Below are positions 63,374 through 64,000 of a DNA stretch of 64,000 nucleotides, one piece after another. A program made the position numbers and the translations under genes. Source of the stretch: Bubalus kerabau (Eukaryota; Chordata; Mammalia; Artiodactyla; Bovidae). The stretch is taken from positions 90,082,501 through 90,146,500 of the forward strand of contig NC_073628.1 of NCBI RefSeq assembly GCF_029407905.1. The letters are read 5' to 3'. Positions within the stretch are counted from its first letter, which is position 1, and every line of letters begins with the position of its first letter. The notes below the pieces were generated by a model. It saw only the letters and a list, made by a program, of their open reading frames with translations, did no database searches and had not been told where the DNA came from.

Positions 63374-63678
63374 AGTTCAGTTCAGCCGCTCAGTCGTGTC
63401 TGACTCTTTGCGATCCCATGGACTGCAGCATGCCAGGCCTCCCTGTCCATCACCAACTCCCAGTGTTTACTCAAACTCTTGTCCATTGAGTCAGTGATGT
63501 TCTCCAACCATCTCATACTCTGTTGTCCCCTTCTCCTGCCTTCAATCTTTCCCAGCATCAGGGTCTTTTCTAATGAGTCAGTTCTTCGCATCAGATGGCC
63601 AAAGTATTGGCGTTTCAGCTTCAACATCAGTCCTTCCAACATTCAGGACTGATTTCCTTTAGGATGGACTGGTTGGAT
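63372..63678 (-). mobile_element. BovB LINE fragment in a TA-rich tract
   Basis: Antisense BovB from the 3' end (ttcagttcagttcagccgct) to 'aggatggactggttggat'. CTATATATAT occurs at both borders (63352-63361 and 63679-63688) and could be a target duplication, though the tract is low in complexity. The minus 86-aa frame is the ORF2 C-terminus. Confidence 0.93.
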
Positions 63679-63760
63679 CTATATATATGTATGTATGTAT
63701 GTATACATACATATATATTAATACATGTATGTATACATATATACATATATATGTATTAAT
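63679..63760. repeat. AT-rich palindromic microsatellite
   Basis: Alternating tatg/tata/cata units with strong self-complementarity, such as tatgtatgtatgtatacata. Confidence 0.9.
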
Positions 63761-63800
63761 ATACAATATTTGTTTTTCTCATTATCTTTTTAAAAAATCA
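63761..63800 (-). mobile_element. Ruminant L1 3' UTR, right part
   Basis: 'aatatacaatatttgttttt' with 'ctcattatc' matches the L1 sequence after the TA-rich site. It probably continues the L1 at 62940. Confidence 0.55.
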
Positions 63801-64000
63801 ATCAATCTAACGAGAAGAGGCCAAAATTTCCTTTCTACTTTGCAAAAATAAAAAAAAAATGAAACAGAAGATTTTTATTTTGCACTCAGAGATAGTGAAT
63901 AATGGGAGAGATGTTTAGGTGTTTGGATTTCGTGTAAGTATGCTAATTTTCTAAGTCTTTGCTATCTTTTGGTAAGCTTTTGTTAAGAAGTTATTCATGT

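Noticed and set aside
1..64000. CRISPR array, operons, prophage or other prokaryotic system
   Set aside because: The repeated elements are dispersed SINEs and LINEs in both orientations, not evenly spaced direct repeats. There are no dense genes or ribosome-binding patterns, and the repeat families are ruminant.

Overview
This window looks like nuclear DNA of a ruminant, most likely a bovid such as cattle. The evidence is the repeats: many copies of the BovB (RTE-type) LINE, many Bov-tA/Bov-A SINEs whose tails share the BovB 3' end, several L1 elements of the young cattle type, CHR-type tRNA SINEs known from cetartiodactyls, and older mammalian MIR, L2 and L1M remnants. Repeat names come from memory of the families; no database was searched.

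I find no host protein-coding gene, no intact RNA gene, no CRISPR array and no bacterial-style operon. The long open frames are retrotransposon remnants, antisense shadows of BovB, or chance frames in SINEs and L1 3' UTRs. The window is therefore intergenic or deep intronic. One short stretch (39463-39547) has paired splice-site-like signals and is offered only as a weak exon candidate.

Layout. 1-7 kb: a BovB edge fragment, two CHR SINEs, a dimeric Bov-A2, a Bov-tA and MIR traces in AT-rich sequence. 7.2-10.5 kb: a 2 kb BovB with an endonuclease remnant and an internal deletion, an L1 3' end, a second BovB piece, and an old antisense L1 cut by a Bov-A. 11.9-16 kb: BovB tail, a 73-nt pyrimidine tract, and nested antisense L1s with a Bov-tA. 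16.5-18.3 kb: a MIR split by BovB, then an inverted L1 beside a CHR SINE. 19-24 kb: a head-to-tail stack of BovB segments, one carrying an L1 tail and another a Bov-A with a perfect target duplication. 24-32.5 kb: SINEs, an old L1 with ORF2 remnant, and a long L2 broken by two SINEs. 32.6-36.4 kb: a BovB inside a MIR, then a four-level nest (L1 > Bov-tA > BovB plus a second Bov-tA) holding the longest reverse transcriptase frame (223 aa). 36.8-45 kb: mostly single SINEs and a short L1. 45-52.7 kb: two large antisense BovBs, the second split by a 1.7 kb L1 with a 5' inversion and a 16-bp target duplication, followed by an old L1M. 53-64 kb: ancient LINE debris, SINEs, a split L2, a short young L1, and an antisense L1 invaded by BovB in a TA-rich tract.

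BovB supplies the reverse transcriptase thought to move Bov-tA/Bov-A, and L1 is the usual mover of poly-A elements. All copies here are truncated or frameshifted, so none looks able to move by itself. The useful content is the record of insertion order, target-site duplications and rearrangement scars.
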